Positions 1-6,573 of a stretch of 10,684 nucleotides of DNA are shown here, one piece after another. The notes under the pieces were generated by a model, which was not told the DNA's origin, did not search any database, and saw only the letters and a list, made by a program, of their open reading frames with translations. Source of the stretch: Clostridia bacterium (GTDB lineage Bacteria > Bacillota > Clostridia > Oscillospirales > Butyricicoccaceae); assembly GCA_017547995.1 (NCBI GenBank), contig JAFYNW010000051.1, positions 1 to 10,684 of the forward strand, in the 5' to 3' direction. A program made the position numbers and the translations under genes. Within the stretch, counting starts at the first letter, position 1. Each line of letters begins with the position of its first letter.

Positions 1-583
1 AATTGCAGTCCACGTACAGACGGGAGAGTGTCCGCTGAGAATAAAAATCAGCGATAAAATGATAGAAGTCACAACATATCAGAACTCAGACTATGCCGGT
101 TTGTATAAGATTGAACAGGAAATCGACTGGACATATCTGCGCAGTCTTCTCAATTTTGATGCAAAGAAAGAGGAAAACCCGGACCCTCCGCCTGTGCGTC
201 CGACACTCAGTATGTTCTTCGACCCTCCGCTCGAGCCTTATGAAGAGGCGCTTTATGCGCAGGAATGTATAATCAGCATTGACAGAGACGGCGAAAAAGA
301 GGAGTTCGAGCTGAAAATTGAAGGGTGGGGCGGACTCCACGGCATCAAGGTGGATAAAGCCTTTCTTGAGTTCAACTACGAGCCTGAAAGCTTTCATATC
401 GAAATCGAAGGTATGAATGGCGAAGGCAAGGAAACTGTAAATCCATCACAGCTCGGCGAAGGCAACGCCCTTGACCTCAAGCCGTACTACGCACGCTACA
501 CAGTCTACGGCATTTTCAAATCCCACCGCAACACAACCTACGAAATGGCATTCTGGTTCGAAATCAACCCAAACGAAAAATAA
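1..583 (+). CDS. 3' end of an unrecognised protein gene (5' partial)
   Basis: The frame ending in TAA at 581-583 is open back to base 2 with no stop. The first internal ATG (59) has no Shine-Dalgarno sequence in front of it, so this is best read as the C-terminal 193 or so residues of a longer protein rather than a 174-residue protein starting at 59. I do not recognise the family. The visible part is soluble-looking and acidic, has no membrane segment, and contains a proline-rich stretch (NPDPPPVRP) followed by alternating hydrophobic and polar segments that suggest beta strands, ending in ARYTVYGIF and MAFWFEINPNEK. It converges on the TIR operon and shares a terminator with it. Nothing visible links it functionally to the TIR proteins. 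If the ATG at 59 were real, the gene would be complete but poorly initiated. Confidence 0.7.
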   Translation, partial: IAVHVQTGECPLRIKISDKMIEVTTYQNSDYAGLYKIEQEIDWTYLRSLLNFDAKKEENPDPPPVRPTLSMFFDPPLEPYEEALYAQECIISIDRDGEKEEFELKIEGWGGLHGIKVDKAFLEFNYEPESFHIEIEGMNGEGKETVNPSQLGEGNALDLKPYYARYTVYGIFKSHRNTTYEMAFWFEINPNEK

Positions 584-590
584 AATAAAA

Positions 591-614
591 GCCTCCCACA
601 CCGGGAGGCTTTTT
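591..614. terminator. bidirectional intrinsic terminator between convergent genes
   Basis: GCCTCCC (591-597) pairs perfectly with GGGAGGC (603-609) around a five-base loop. It is followed by TTTTT on the + strand and preceded by AAAA (a T-run on the minus strand), so it can end transcription from both sides. It lies 7 bases after the left-hand stop codon and 3 bases from the stop of the convergent TIR gene. Confidence 0.92.
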
Positions 615-617
615 AAG

Positions 618-2402
618 TTATTCAGGGTCACGCAATTTGAAAGAGACAGTCTGATACATATCTTCATCGGTGAATTGTTTGTTTTCAGTTGAACGTACAT
701 CAAGATATCCTGTTGCATCCTTGCCGTAAAACGATTTTATACGCTTGCTAAAGAAAAGCAACTGCTGACCGGGCTCAAGAGACGGAAGATCAAGATAATA
801 TCCATAATCGTCATCCCATCTGAAAGTGATATCCATATATCTTTTCTGGTTGGAATGATTATAAATGTAGAAAACATCAGCATAACCTTCGTTAAAATAT
901 TCAGCAGCGTCAAGATAGCCGATGCGGAGGTTTTCATCTTCATAAACAAGCTCATCATTTTTAAGCTCACGTGGTTTAAGAGCCTTTGCAGCTTCTTCAC
1001 CTTCAGGATATATTGTGAATGGATACGTTTTGTCGCCTTCTTTATAGCTCATATGTCCCGGACATATGAAAAACTCACCGGAATATTCAAGAATCTGTGA
1101 ATATTCTGTCTTGGCAACATCATCTGCGTAATAGAGAACGTCGACGGCAGAAGTATGCCCGCCCAGCGCGACTGTGCCGTAGTGACTGTCAAGAAGATAG
1201 CCGTTTACAGTTTCATTCTCCAGTTTAAGAGCTCTTGTGTCAGAATTGCGGTTGAAAAATATTATTTCCTGGAAACGATAGCCTTCACCGGTATATTTTG
1301 AAGAATCACGTGTTACGATAAGAGCTTCTTCGTTGTCGAGAAGGATTGTATCACCTTCGCGGACTTCATAGCCGTTGAGTACAGCATTCTCTTCGCCATA
1401 AGGGTAATATGCAAAAACATCGGTGTAAATATTGGCCGAATCATCGAGGAAACGTCCGTCGAGAGACGTTTCAAATATGGTGATGTTATTTGGGTCGATG
1501 CCGTAACGATCGAATGTTTCAAGAGGAACGACCATTTCAATCAGGCTTATTTTGCCGGCAGGCAGAGTGCCTGCCCAGTCAGGGTCAATGTCAAAGCCGT
1601 TTATATATGTGGACGAAGAGGAAAGGAAAGCATCAGCGCGCCCCTTGTTTTCGCAGGAAAACATAAATGTCATATATCGGCTGTCTGTTTTAGAGCCGAG
1701 AGCCTTGATGTTAAGGTTTTTGTCATCAAAAACTTCAACATTTGTTATCTGGTTAAGCTCACCGCTGTCTGTCGAAACAGTACCTGCAATTCCTGCCTGA
1801 GTGCTGTCGACTGAAGGCTGATTATCCTTACCCTTAAACCACATCAGTCCTGCGCCTGCAACTGTAACGGCAAGCGCGCCTGCAAGCAGAGGAATGAGAA
1901 TTTTGTTTTTGCGAGGCTCTTTCGTGTGCACTTCCTGCGGACGTTCGAGGGTAATTTTCGGCGCAGTATTGTCCTTGTGCTGATATTCAATACCCTGCGC
2001 ATCATATAATTTGCCATAGAATTCATCGTCATTCATGCCGTATTTCATAATGGCCTGATTTCGTCCGATTCTCATGGCAAGAGCAGGAGGCAGCTCAACA
2101 GGGTCAAGATAGATAATAAGCTGCTGCTTGTCCAAGTCGCGGGAATAGTTGAGCTCATCCTTGCAGTTGTCGCTTGCAAGATAATTCTCCGACATAAACG
2201 CAATAAAGAAACTGCATTCCTTGACGTGACGTGCAATGTTTTCGTCCCATTCACTGCCGGGGGAAATGCCGTCGTCATACCATACTCGGAAGCCGTCCTT
2301 CTGCATACGGGCAATTATAGGCCATACACGGTCGGAATCCTTGTGGGAATAGCTTATAAATATATAATTTTTGTCACCTTCATAAGGGATTGGTCTTTCC
2401 AA
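618..2402 (-). CDS. membrane-anchored TIR-domain protein, distal gene of the pair (594 aa)
   Basis: Single-pass protein with an N-terminal TIR domain (about residues 12-137). The YIFISYSHKD opening strand, the WYDDGISPG loop and the NCKDEL helix (C80, E83) match bacterial TIR_2 proteins. E83 sits where catalytic TIR domains carry the NAD-cleaving glutamate, but enzymatic activity is inferred. A basic segment (KEPRKNK) precedes a hydrophobic helix at about 168-189, so the TIR is predicted cytosolic and residues 190-594 outside. The exterior part has a Ser/Thr/Gly-rich linker and then three similar modules of about 110-120 residues (about 218-338, 350-470, 483-590). The first two end in YYPYGEEN and IYPEGEE, and each holds an (N)G-[FY]-D...L..G centre. 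The start is TTG at 2402 with GAGGTG (2409-2414) six bases upstream. The gap to the preceding TIR gene is 17 bases, so they form one operon. Function unknown: candidate envelope sensor or defence receptor. Confidence 0.9.
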   Translation of the reverse strand: MERPIPYEGDKNYIFISYSHKDSDRVWPIIARMQKDGFRVWYDDGISPGSEWDENIARHVKECSFFIAFMSENYLASDNCKDELNYSRDLDKQQLIIYLDPVELPPALAMRIGRNQAIMKYGMNDDEFYGKLYDAQGIEYQHKDNTAPKITLERPQEVHTKEPRKNKILIPLLAGALAVTVAGAGLMWFKGKDNQPSVDSTQAGIAGTVSTDSGELNQITNVEVFDDKNLNIKALGSKTDSRYMTFMFSCENKGRADAFLSSSSTYINGFDIDPDWAGTLPAGKISLIEMVVPLETFDRYGIDPNNITIFETSLDGRFLDDSANIYTDVFAYYPYGEENAVLNGYEVREGDTILLDNEEALIVTRDSSKYTGEGYRFQEIIFFNRNSDTRALKLENETVNGYLLDSHYGTVALGGHTSAVDVLYYADDVAKTEYSQILEYSGEFFICPGHMSYKEGDKTYPFTIYPEGEEAAKALKPRELKNDELVYEDENLRIGYLDAAEYFNEGYADVFYIYNHSNQKRYMDITFRWDDDYGYYLDLPSLEPGQQLLFFSKRIKSFYGKDATGYLDVRSTENKQFTDEDMYQTVSFKLRDPE

Positions 2403-2408
2403 AGTTTA

Positions 2409-2414
2409 CACCTC
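2409..2414 (-). promoter_or_regulatory. ribosome binding site that fixes the TTG start of the distal TIR gene
   Basis: GAGGTG on the minus strand lies six bases before the TTG at 2402, in the 17-base gap between the two TIR genes. No ATG is available near the domain start, so this site decides the start. Confidence 0.85.
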
Positions 2415-2419
2415 ACTTT

Positions 2420-4150
2420 TTATCGGCTGAAATCAAGATGAATATTTTTTCTGTAAAGCTCATATTCATTGCCGGTGGTTGAATAATTTTCAGCATCTGT
2501 TATTATAAGTTCAAAGTCGGCACTGCTTGTTGTGCCGGCATCCTGATGATGGATATACTGCGTATCAAAAGCCTGTTCGCCAGGCTGAAGATATGCAAGA
2601 TTCCATCCCGATTCGGCTATGAGTTCATCATTGTGATAATAATTATCAAGAACAAATCTGATAGTTTTGTCCGATTTATTATAGCAATAGAATCGGAAGG
2701 CGTAATTGTATTCATTGCGCTCAAACTGGTCGATAATGGCTACAACAACGTCTTCACTTTCGAAAATAATGCGGTCGTCACTATCCAGTACGCGAGGCTC
2801 AAATGTAAGTTCACTGTCACCTTCAGGGTAAACCGTAAGACTTTCATGTAGGAGCAAATCATTGGTCTCACTGTCGCGAACGTTACATACAACGTCCAAT
2901 TGACGCACCTTGTCAAGGTCTGTAACTTGCCACTCATCAAGGAAGAAACGGCTTCGCACCATATTGTATGCACGCAGGTCCTCTGAAAGACAGAAGCCAT
3001 AATTATAGCCGTTGGTGCTTTCAAAGTTGACAACACCGTTCACCATTCGGTCGGTCTTGTTGTATGAAATAACATCGGCAACCCATCTGTCATTTTCATC
3101 GTAGAAATGGTCTGTGATAACGGCCATATAATACTCGTTATCGATAAGCATAATGTCATCGTCATCAGGCACATATTCCATAGGAGGATGATTTTCTTCG
3201 CCGTAAGGATAATATGTAAAATAGTGAGAATCAGTGAAACCTTCCATTACGATGCTTGCTTCGATTTTTGTAACATCCAGAGGATTATTTATCTGTCCCA
3301 CATTATATTCATCGAATGTTTCAGGTCGCCAGCGGATCTGTACATTGGCTTCAGAAGAAGCAGGCACAGTCTGGAACATTTCAGGGAAACATTGTACATC
3401 GTTTATGTAGGTGAGATGGAAAGACAGCTGAACATCCTGAGAATTGTCATTTTTCGCCATCATATCGAGAATGAGAGCGCCTTCCTCGTCGAGATACATA
3501 TCCTGAACGGTAAGTGAAACGTTATTCTTGCTGAATATCATATGCTTGTCCAGCACAGGCGGTGCGTCAGGGTCTGCCGTTGTAATTACTTCAGCAGGAG
3601 CAGCGGTTGTCGGTTCATCTGCAGCAGGCTTGAACAAAAACATAGCCACAGCAGCAATGGCGACAAGCGGAAGAATGAAAAGCAGGGGAGAGAGCTTCTT
3701 TTTTGCAGGGCGGTCGAGTTTTACACCAGATGTGAAAGAAGAAATGCCTTCGGCATCATAAAGACGCTGATAAAAATCCCCCTTGCCGTTTCTTGTGACA
3801 CGCTGAACACGACCCAGACGCAGATCCATGCCATCAGGAAGATCAACATCCTCAAGATAAATAAGAAGCTGCTTCTTGTTAAGGTCACGGGAAAAGTTCA
3901 GCTCGTCCTTGCAGTTTTCACTGTTTATATAATTTTTTGAGATGAAAGCAATGAAATAATCACATCCGGTCACATGAGCGGCAATATTTTCGTCCCATTC
4001 GGTGCCCGGGTCGATTCCTTCGTCATACCATACACGGTATCCGTCAGCCTGCATCTGCTCAATGACAGGCCATACCTTTCGGGAATCCTTGTGTGAGTAG
4101 CTTATAAAAATATATGGCTCTTTGCCACGGTAAGGTACAGGTGGATTCAA
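2420..4150 (-). CDS. membrane-anchored TIR-domain protein, promoter-proximal gene of the pair (576 aa)
   Basis: Paralogue of the downstream gene with the same layout. The TIR domain is at about residues 13-135 (YIFISYSHKD, WYDEGIDPG, NCKDEL with C80 and the presumed catalytic E83). A basic patch (RPAKKK) precedes a transmembrane helix at about 153-173, then comes a Thr/Pro/Ala-rich linker (174-199) like those that cross a cell wall, then three repeated ectodomain modules (about 205-320, 332-444, 459-571) with YYPYGEEN and VYPEGDSE at the ends of the first two. By ungapped hand alignment 68 of the first 100 residues match the neighbour, while the ectodomains share only scattered residues. I place the start at TTG 4150, with GGAGGT (4158-4163) seven bases upstream. 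This gives an N-terminus (MNPPVPYRG) that aligns with the paralogue (MERPIPYEG). The open frame extends upstream to 4246, but that part overlaps the promoter. Function unknown; NADase or signalling activity is inferred from the fold. Confidence 0.9.
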   Translation of the reverse strand: MNPPVPYRGKEPYIFISYSHKDSRKVWPVIEQMQADGYRVWYDEGIDPGTEWDENIAAHVTGCDYFIAFISKNYINSENCKDELNFSRDLNKKQLLIYLEDVDLPDGMDLRLGRVQRVTRNGKGDFYQRLYDAEGISSFTSGVKLDRPAKKKLSPLLFILPLVAIAAVAMFLFKPAADEPTTAAPAEVITTADPDAPPVLDKHMIFSKNNVSLTVQDMYLDEEGALILDMMAKNDNSQDVQLSFHLTYINDVQCFPEMFQTVPASSEANVQIRWRPETFDEYNVGQINNPLDVTKIEASIVMEGFTDSHYFTYYPYGEENHPPMEYVPDDDDIMLIDNEYYMAVITDHFYDENDRWVADVISYNKTDRMVNGVVNFESTNGYNYGFCLSEDLRAYNMVRSRFFLDEWQVTDLDKVRQLDVVCNVRDSETNDLLLHESLTVYPEGDSELTFEPRVLDSDDRIIFESEDVVVAIIDQFERNEYNYAFRFYCYNKSDKTIRFVLDNYYHNDELIAESGWNLAYLQPGEQAFDTQYIHHQDAGTTSSADFELIITDAENYSTTGNEYELYRKNIHLDFSR

Positions 4151-4157
4151 AATCAAT

Positions 4158-4163
4158 ACCTCC
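4158..4163 (-). promoter_or_regulatory. ribosome binding site that fixes the TTG start of the proximal TIR gene
   Basis: GGAGGT on the minus strand is seven bases before TTG 4150. It excludes the longer upstream frame, whose start at 4246 would lie upstream of the predicted transcription start. Confidence 0.9.
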
Positions 4164-4184
4164 GATAAATGTCGTAATACATAT

Positions 4185-4213
4185 ATTATATACGCATTTG
4201 AGGATAGTTGCAA
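4185..4213 (-). promoter_or_regulatory. housekeeping-sigma promoter of the TIR operon
   Basis: On the minus strand TTGCAA (4208-4213) and TATAAT (4185-4190) are separated by exactly 17 bases. The predicted start point is near 4178, giving a leader of about 28 bases before TTG 4150. It lies just downstream of the rpmE terminator, so the operon is transcriptionally independent of rpmE. I see no clear operator in the short leader. Confidence 0.85.
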
Positions 4214-4263
4214 GAGTGAAAAAAATTTAGGTGTATCAATTAGCAATTCGTTATAAATGAAAA

Positions 4264-4294
4264 TAAAAAAAGAACGCCCATAGGACGTTCTTTT
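4264..4294 (-). terminator. intrinsic terminator of rpmE
   Basis: On the minus strand AAGAACGTCC (4283-4292) pairs with GGGCGTTCTT (4270-4279) over 10 pairs including one G-U, with a three-base loop. A T-run follows (A-run at 4264-4270 on the + strand). It insulates rpmE from the TIR operon, though some read-through is possible. Confidence 0.9.
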
Positions 4295-4312
4295 GATTTT
4301 TCGTATTTACGA

Positions 4313-4513
4313 TTACTTCTTGCCGAAACGCTTGTTGAAACGATCAACACGACCGCCTGCGTCTACGAGCTTCTGCTTACCTGTGAAGAATGGGTGGCAA
4401 GCGCTGCAGATTTCAACCTTGAGGTTCTGCTGTGTGGAACCTGTTTCGATAACGTTACCGCAAGCACACTTAACTGTTGTAACGCTGTAGTTTGGGTGGA
4501 TACCCTGTTTCAT
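4313..4513 (-). CDS. rpmE: 50S ribosomal protein L31, zinc-binding type
   Basis: 66-residue protein of normal L31 length, beginning MKQGIHPNY and ending in a basic tail (RVDRFNKRFGKK). It is a component of the large ribosomal subunit, near the bridge to the small subunit. C16, C18, C36 and C39 form the CxC...CxxC zinc site that marks the C+ form, as opposed to the zinc-free RpmE2 that replaces it under zinc limitation in Bacillus. The family motif HPFFTGKQ is intact. The ATG at 4513 has GAGGTG upstream at correct spacing. The frame remains open for 18 more codons, but that part lacks an RBS and is not L31-like. It is transcribed alone between its own promoter and terminator. Confidence 0.97.
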   Translation of the reverse strand: MKQGIHPNYSVTTVKCACGNVIETGSTQQNLKVEICSACHPFFTGKQKLVDAGGRVDRFNKRFGKK

Positions 4514-4557
4514 AGTTTTCACCTCGTATAATATTTTTTTGTTAGCACATGGGACAT

Positions 4558-4586
4558 ATTCTAACACATCGTCCCGATAAAATCAA
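4558..4586 (-). promoter_or_regulatory. promoter of rpmE
   Basis: On the minus strand TTGATT (4581-4586), a 17-base spacer and TAGAAT (4558-4563). The start point would be near 4551, about 38 bases before the rpmE ATG. No Zur-like dyad was evident by eye. Confidence 0.75.
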
Positions 4587-4626
4587 TAGTTTTTTTCAAA
4601 ATTTCTGAAAAATATTTTTACACACG

Positions 4627-4686
4627 AAAAAAACATGAAAAAAACACAAAATTACTCTTGCATTTTTTTCAATTACCTATTATAAT
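4627..4686 (+). promoter_or_regulatory. promoter of the foldase gene with upstream phased A-tracts
   Basis: TTGCAT (4658-4663), a 17-base spacer and TATAAT (4681-4686). Immediately upstream, two seven-base A-tracts (4627-4633 and 4638-4644) start 11 bases apart, each inside the repeat GAAAAAAACA, a pattern expected of bent DNA or an UP element. The predicted start near 4693 leaves a leader of about 97 bases. A second TATAAT at 4742-4747 has no well-spaced -35. Confidence 0.8.
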
Positions 4687-4789
4687 TTATACGTTGTCTG
4701 CATTTTTGTCAATAGTAATTTTGAATAAGGCTATTACGTTTTATAATATCCCGCAGACATCGTCATAAAAAATCAAGGACGGAGTTCAA

Positions 4790-6235
4790 ATGAAGAACAG
4801 AAAACAATCCAATCGTAATAAAAATATTGCGATTTCCGTAGTATGTGCGCTTCTTATTCTTGCACTCATCTATGGTATTGCATATTCCACAGGCTTTGTA
4901 CAGAAGAGCCTCACTGCTGTAAAAATCGGTGACTACAAGGTAAACGCTCTCGAATACCGTTATTATTATACAGATGCAAAGACTGCTCTTATCAATGAAT
5001 ACGGTACAGAAATGGCTGCAAACGGTGTTAACTTCAATATGCCGCTTGAAGACCAGTTCTATGCGGAAGGCATTTCCTGGGCTGAATACATTCACAACCA
5101 GGCAATTGCTGAGCTCACAGAAATCTACGGCATGTACGGCGCAGCTGAAGAAGCAGGCCACGTAATGAGCGAAGAAATGAAGGCTTCCGTAGAAAGCTAT
5201 ATTGATGCTCTCACAGGCTCTGCCACATCCCAGAATATCAGCGCTGACAAGTATCTCAACCAGACTTATGGTAAGAACATCGGTCTCGATGAAATCCGTG
5301 AGTTCGTAACAAGAAGATACTATGCAGTTGACTATATCAACAAGGTTCAGGCTGAATTCAAGCCAACAGTTGAAGATCTCAAGGCATACTACGAAGCAAA
5401 TCCAAACAAGCTCGACGTTGTAAGCTACAACTACTACCACGTAAACTACGAAGTAGCTGAAGGCAACGACGTTATCACAAATCAGAACAAAGAAGCAGCA
5501 AAGCTTATCGCAGACGATATCTATGCAAGAGCAACAGATGCTGAATCCTTCGCTGAAGCTGTTTACGAACACGCTTCCGAAGAAATGAAGGCATACTATG
5601 AAGACCATTCCGTTACACACGTTGAAGCAGGCATCATCCGTGAAGACGCAGGTGTTATCGCTGAATGGTATGCAGACCCTGCTCGTAAGCCTGGCGACAA
5701 GGCAATCATCGAAGGTACAAACAAGTTCACAGTAATCCTCTTCCACAAGAGATATCTCGAAGAGTATAACTCCATTGACGTTCGTCACCTTCTCATCAAG
5801 CCTGAGGCTGCAGAAGATGAAACAGACGTTGATCAGGTTCTCGCTGTTCATCAGGCAGCTGTTGACAAAATCGAAGCTATTTATGAAACTTTCCTTGCAG
5901 GTGATATGTCTGAAGAATCCTTCACAGCACTTGTAATGGAGCATTCCGAAGATAACGCTGACGAAGGCGGCCTTTACACAGAAGTATGTAAGAACCAGAT
6001 GGTTGACGAATTCGAAGACTGGTGCTTCGAAGAAGGCAGAAAGCCTGGCGACCATGGTCTCATCAAGTCTGAATACGGCTACCACATGATGTACTTCGTT
6101 GGTGAAAACCGTCCTGCATGGCAGGTAAACGCTGAATCCAAGATGTCTACAGAACAGTTCGATGCATTCTTTGCAGAAAAGACAGAAGGTCAGGAAATCA
6201 AGACAAACCTGTTCGCAATGAACATGGCTTACTAA
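4790..6235 (+). CDS. membrane-anchored parvulin-type peptidyl-prolyl isomerase / PrsA-SurA-like foldase (481 aa)
   Basis: Predicted extracytoplasmic chaperone that isomerises prolyl bonds of exported proteins. A basic N-terminus (MKNRKQSNRNKN) precedes an uncleaved membrane helix (about 13-36). No lipobox cysteine follows, so it is signal-anchored, unlike the lipoprotein PrsA of Bacillus. Residues 40-200 resemble the helical SurA_N chaperone part. A rotamase domain spans about 329-439 (IDVRHLLIKPEA, SEDNADEGGLY, WCFEEGRKPGDHGLIKSEYGYHMMYFVG). A second, degenerate copy seems to occupy about 207-322, with parallel motifs VSYNYYHV and ARKPGDKAIIEG...FTVILFHKRY but no GGLY equivalent, recalling the two-parvulin layout of SurA. 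The ATG has GGACGGAG upstream. It is monocistronic, with a promoter at 4658-4686 and a terminator at 6273-6300. The exact client set is unknown. Confidence 0.87.
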   Translation: MKNRKQSNRNKNIAISVVCALLILALIYGIAYSTGFVQKSLTAVKIGDYKVNALEYRYYYTDAKTALINEYGTEMAANGVNFNMPLEDQFYAEGISWAEYIHNQAIAELTEIYGMYGAAEEAGHVMSEEMKASVESYIDALTGSATSQNISADKYLNQTYGKNIGLDEIREFVTRRYYAVDYINKVQAEFKPTVEDLKAYYEANPNKLDVVSYNYYHVNYEVAEGNDVITNQNKEAAKLIADDIYARATDAESFAEAVYEHASEEMKAYYEDHSVTHVEAGIIREDAGVIAEWYADPARKPGDKAIIEGTNKFTVILFHKRYLEEYNSIDVRHLLIKPEAAEDETDVDQVLAVHQAAVDKIEAIYETFLAGDMSEESFTALVMEHSEDNADEGGLYTEVCKNQMVDEFEDWCFEEGRKPGDHGLIKSEYGYHMMYFVGENRPAWQVNAESKMSTEQFDAFFAEKTEGQEIKTNLFAMNMAY

Positions 6236-6272
6236 TTTGCTTAATATTTTAAGTTAGCATAAAATGAAAGGG

Positions 6273-6300
6273 CGAGGGCTGAAAAATTGCTCTCGTTTTT
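6273..6300 (+). terminator. intrinsic terminator of the foldase gene
   Basis: CGAGGGC (6273-6279) pairs with GCTCTCG (6289-6295), seven pairs with one G-U, around a nine-base loop, followed by TTTTT. It starts about 37 bases after the foldase stop codon. Confidence 0.85.
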
Positions 6301-6333
6301 CATTTGTCCAAAAATATTTTTGACAAAAATCGG

Positions 6334-6362
6334 TTGACTTTTCGGTGCCGGTTTGTTATAAT
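6334..6362 (+). promoter_or_regulatory. strong promoter of the tRNA-Leu gene
   Basis: TTGACT (6334-6339), a 17-base spacer and TATAAT (6357-6362). The start near 6369 gives an 80-base 5' leader that RNase P must remove. The leader has small possible hairpins (for example CGGTG/CACCG around 6409-6426) but no T-box or other recognised element. Confidence 0.88.
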
Positions 6363-6451
6363 AAAAAGGCTGATTAGCAAAAGGGAACAGAGTGTTTACT
6401 CCCCTCTCGGTGAAAGTGTCACACCGTGTAAAAATCAAAGACACCATATAT

Positions 6452-6537
6452 GCGGATGTGGCGGAATGGTAGACGCGTTGGCTTCAGGTGCCAATGGTGG
6501 CAACATCGTGTGGGTTCGAGTCCCTTCATCCGCACCA
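6452..6537 (+). tRNA. tRNA-Leu (anticodon CAG), CCA encoded
   Basis: 86-base class II tRNA. The acceptor stem GCGGATG (6452-6458) pairs perfectly with CATCCGC (6527-6533), followed by discriminator A and genomic CCA. The D arm has GCG/CGC. The anticodon stem TTGGC/GCCAA encloses TTCAGGT, with CAG at 6485-6487 reading CUG leucine codons. The long variable arm GGTG-GCAA-CATC (6496-6507) is the leucine/serine-type hallmark, capped by a GNRA-like GCAA loop. The T loop TTCGAGT is standard. The T stem (6510-6514 with 6522-6526) has a T-T mismatch and a G-T pair at its acceptor end, leaving three Watson-Crick pairs. It is an independent single-tRNA unit. Confidence 0.96.
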
Positions 6538-6538
6538 G

Positions 6539-6573
6539 AAAGACGTTTTTCTTAACGGAAAGACGTCTTTTTT
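6539..6573 (+). terminator. intrinsic terminator of the tRNA-Leu gene
   Basis: AAAGACGT (6539-6546) pairs with ACGTCTTT (6563-6570). The stem continues through a T-G pair and TTTC/GAAA to a six-base loop, 13 pairs in all, and runs into T6 (6568-6573). It begins two bases after the CCA end. Confidence 0.9.

Noticed and set aside
3107..3517. 136-codon + strand frame inside the proximal TIR gene
   Set aside because: No ribosome site, Ile/Arg/His-rich composition typical of an antisense shadow, and it overlaps clear ectodomain repeats on the other strand.
4151..4246. N-terminal extension of the proximal TIR protein by 32 residues
   Set aside because: It overlaps the promoter and would start upstream of the predicted transcription start. 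TTG 4150 has a ribosome site and matches the paralogue's N-terminus.
4742..4747. Second TATAAT upstream of the foldase gene
   Set aside because: The nearest -35-like hexamer (TTGAAT 4721-4726) is only 15 bases away and poor; the 4658-4686 promoter is far better.
4763..6085. 440-codon open frame antisense to the foldase gene
   Set aside because: Its product is a low-complexity run of Cys, Val and Phe arising from the reverse complement of strongly biased sense codons. It has no ribosome site or recognisable domain, and the sense gene has clear parvulin motifs.
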